Shown one piece after another: positions 63,960-64,000 of a DNA stretch of 64,000 bases (position 1 is the stretch's first letter; each line of letters opens with the position of its first letter). Origin of the DNA: Dethiosulfatarculus sandiegensis. Lineage in GTDB: Bacteria > Desulfobacterota > Desulfarculia > Desulfarculales > Desulfarculaceae. The DNA lies in NCBI RefSeq assembly GCF_000931935.2, contig NZ_AZAC01000010.1, positions 102,001 to 166,000 of the forward strand. The letters are read 5' to 3'. The notes beneath the pieces were generated by a model. That model saw only the letters and a program-made list of their open reading frames with translations, was not told where the DNA came from and did no database searches. The position numbers and the translations under genes were made by a program.

Positions 63960-64000
63960 ATATTATTTCCCCTTGGTGTGAATCATCCTGCGCACTTACC

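Noticed and set aside
1-64000. tRNA, rRNA, CRISPR arrays and insertion sequences
   Set aside because: No TPsiC-like GGTTCGAATCC segments in intergenic DNA, no regularly spaced repeats, and no transposase-like protein seen.

Overview
The window is a 64 kb piece of a bacterial chromosome, gene-dense and with moderate to high GC in most coding regions. The gene mix suggests an anaerobic member of Desulfobacterota (former Deltaproteobacteria): a CooC-type CO-dehydrogenase maturation ATPase, DUF3786 and DUF1847 proteins, a multihaem cytochrome c with a membrane partner, full-length NifU/NifS, a methylmalonyl-CoA epimerase, a thiolase/acyl-CoA dehydrogenase pair, and an NtrC-type two-component system. 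That placement is inference from gene content; there is no rRNA in the window. I saw no tRNA, rRNA, CRISPR array, insertion sequence or prophage.

Layout. 1-8.2 kb: end of a TPR gene, a periplasmic PASTA protein, a LysM lytic transglycosylase, a DsbD-like reductase, then adenine deaminase translationally coupled to a secreted metallophosphoesterase. 8.2-11.9 kb: an AT-richer accessory island with Vsr, a cytosine-C5 methyltransferase and a DUF4928 protein that is probably the restriction partner. 11.9-17 kb: proteostasis genes (lon and hsp20 divergent from dnaK). 17-22.7 kb: ddl, an HD hydrolase, mobB, a stand-alone IMP cyclohydrolase, a PurD-PurE fusion and tsaC. 23-27 kb: fatty-acid type genes and a diguanylate cyclase. 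27.6-33.3 kb: archease/rtcB RNA repair, then gyrA-gpsA. 33.6-37.5 kb: a secreted protein, a MarR regulator and a cysteine synthase fused to a cysteinyl-tRNA synthetase-like domain. 37.5-43.3 kb: DUF1847, a cytochrome b/c module, a solitary HicB-like protein, Smr, and a DUF3786/BFD-like/CooC group. 43.4-49.4 kb: clpB, an rRNA/tRNA methyltransferase and trpB2. 49.6-58.2 kb: a TPR protein, isochorismatase-like and TIM-barrel genes, nifU-nifS, methylmalonyl-CoA epimerase, a DASS transporter with a CBS protein, and a PurN-like gene. 58.3-64 kb: a chemoreceptor and a histidine kinase/sigma-54 activator pair.

The two most interesting points are these. First, the CysK-CysRS fusion at 35183-37501 keeps the four zinc ligands of cysteinyl-tRNA synthetase but has lost both histidines of the HIGH motif and has a degraded KMSKS loop, so it looks like a cysteine-binding pseudo-synthetase joined to a PLP cysteine synthase. 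Second, trpB2 is preceded by a short open frame with four consecutive Trp codons and then a perfect 14-bp terminator hairpin, which is the architecture of classical tryptophan attenuation.

Smaller points are a 57-bp tandem duplication at the gyrA/gpsA junction, a family of dispersed hairpins, a perfect 32-bp palindrome after purDE, and an unusual CxxCK site in the multihaem cytochrome. Starts were chosen by Shine-Dalgarno position where one is visible. Family names come from recognising motifs by eye, not from a search.
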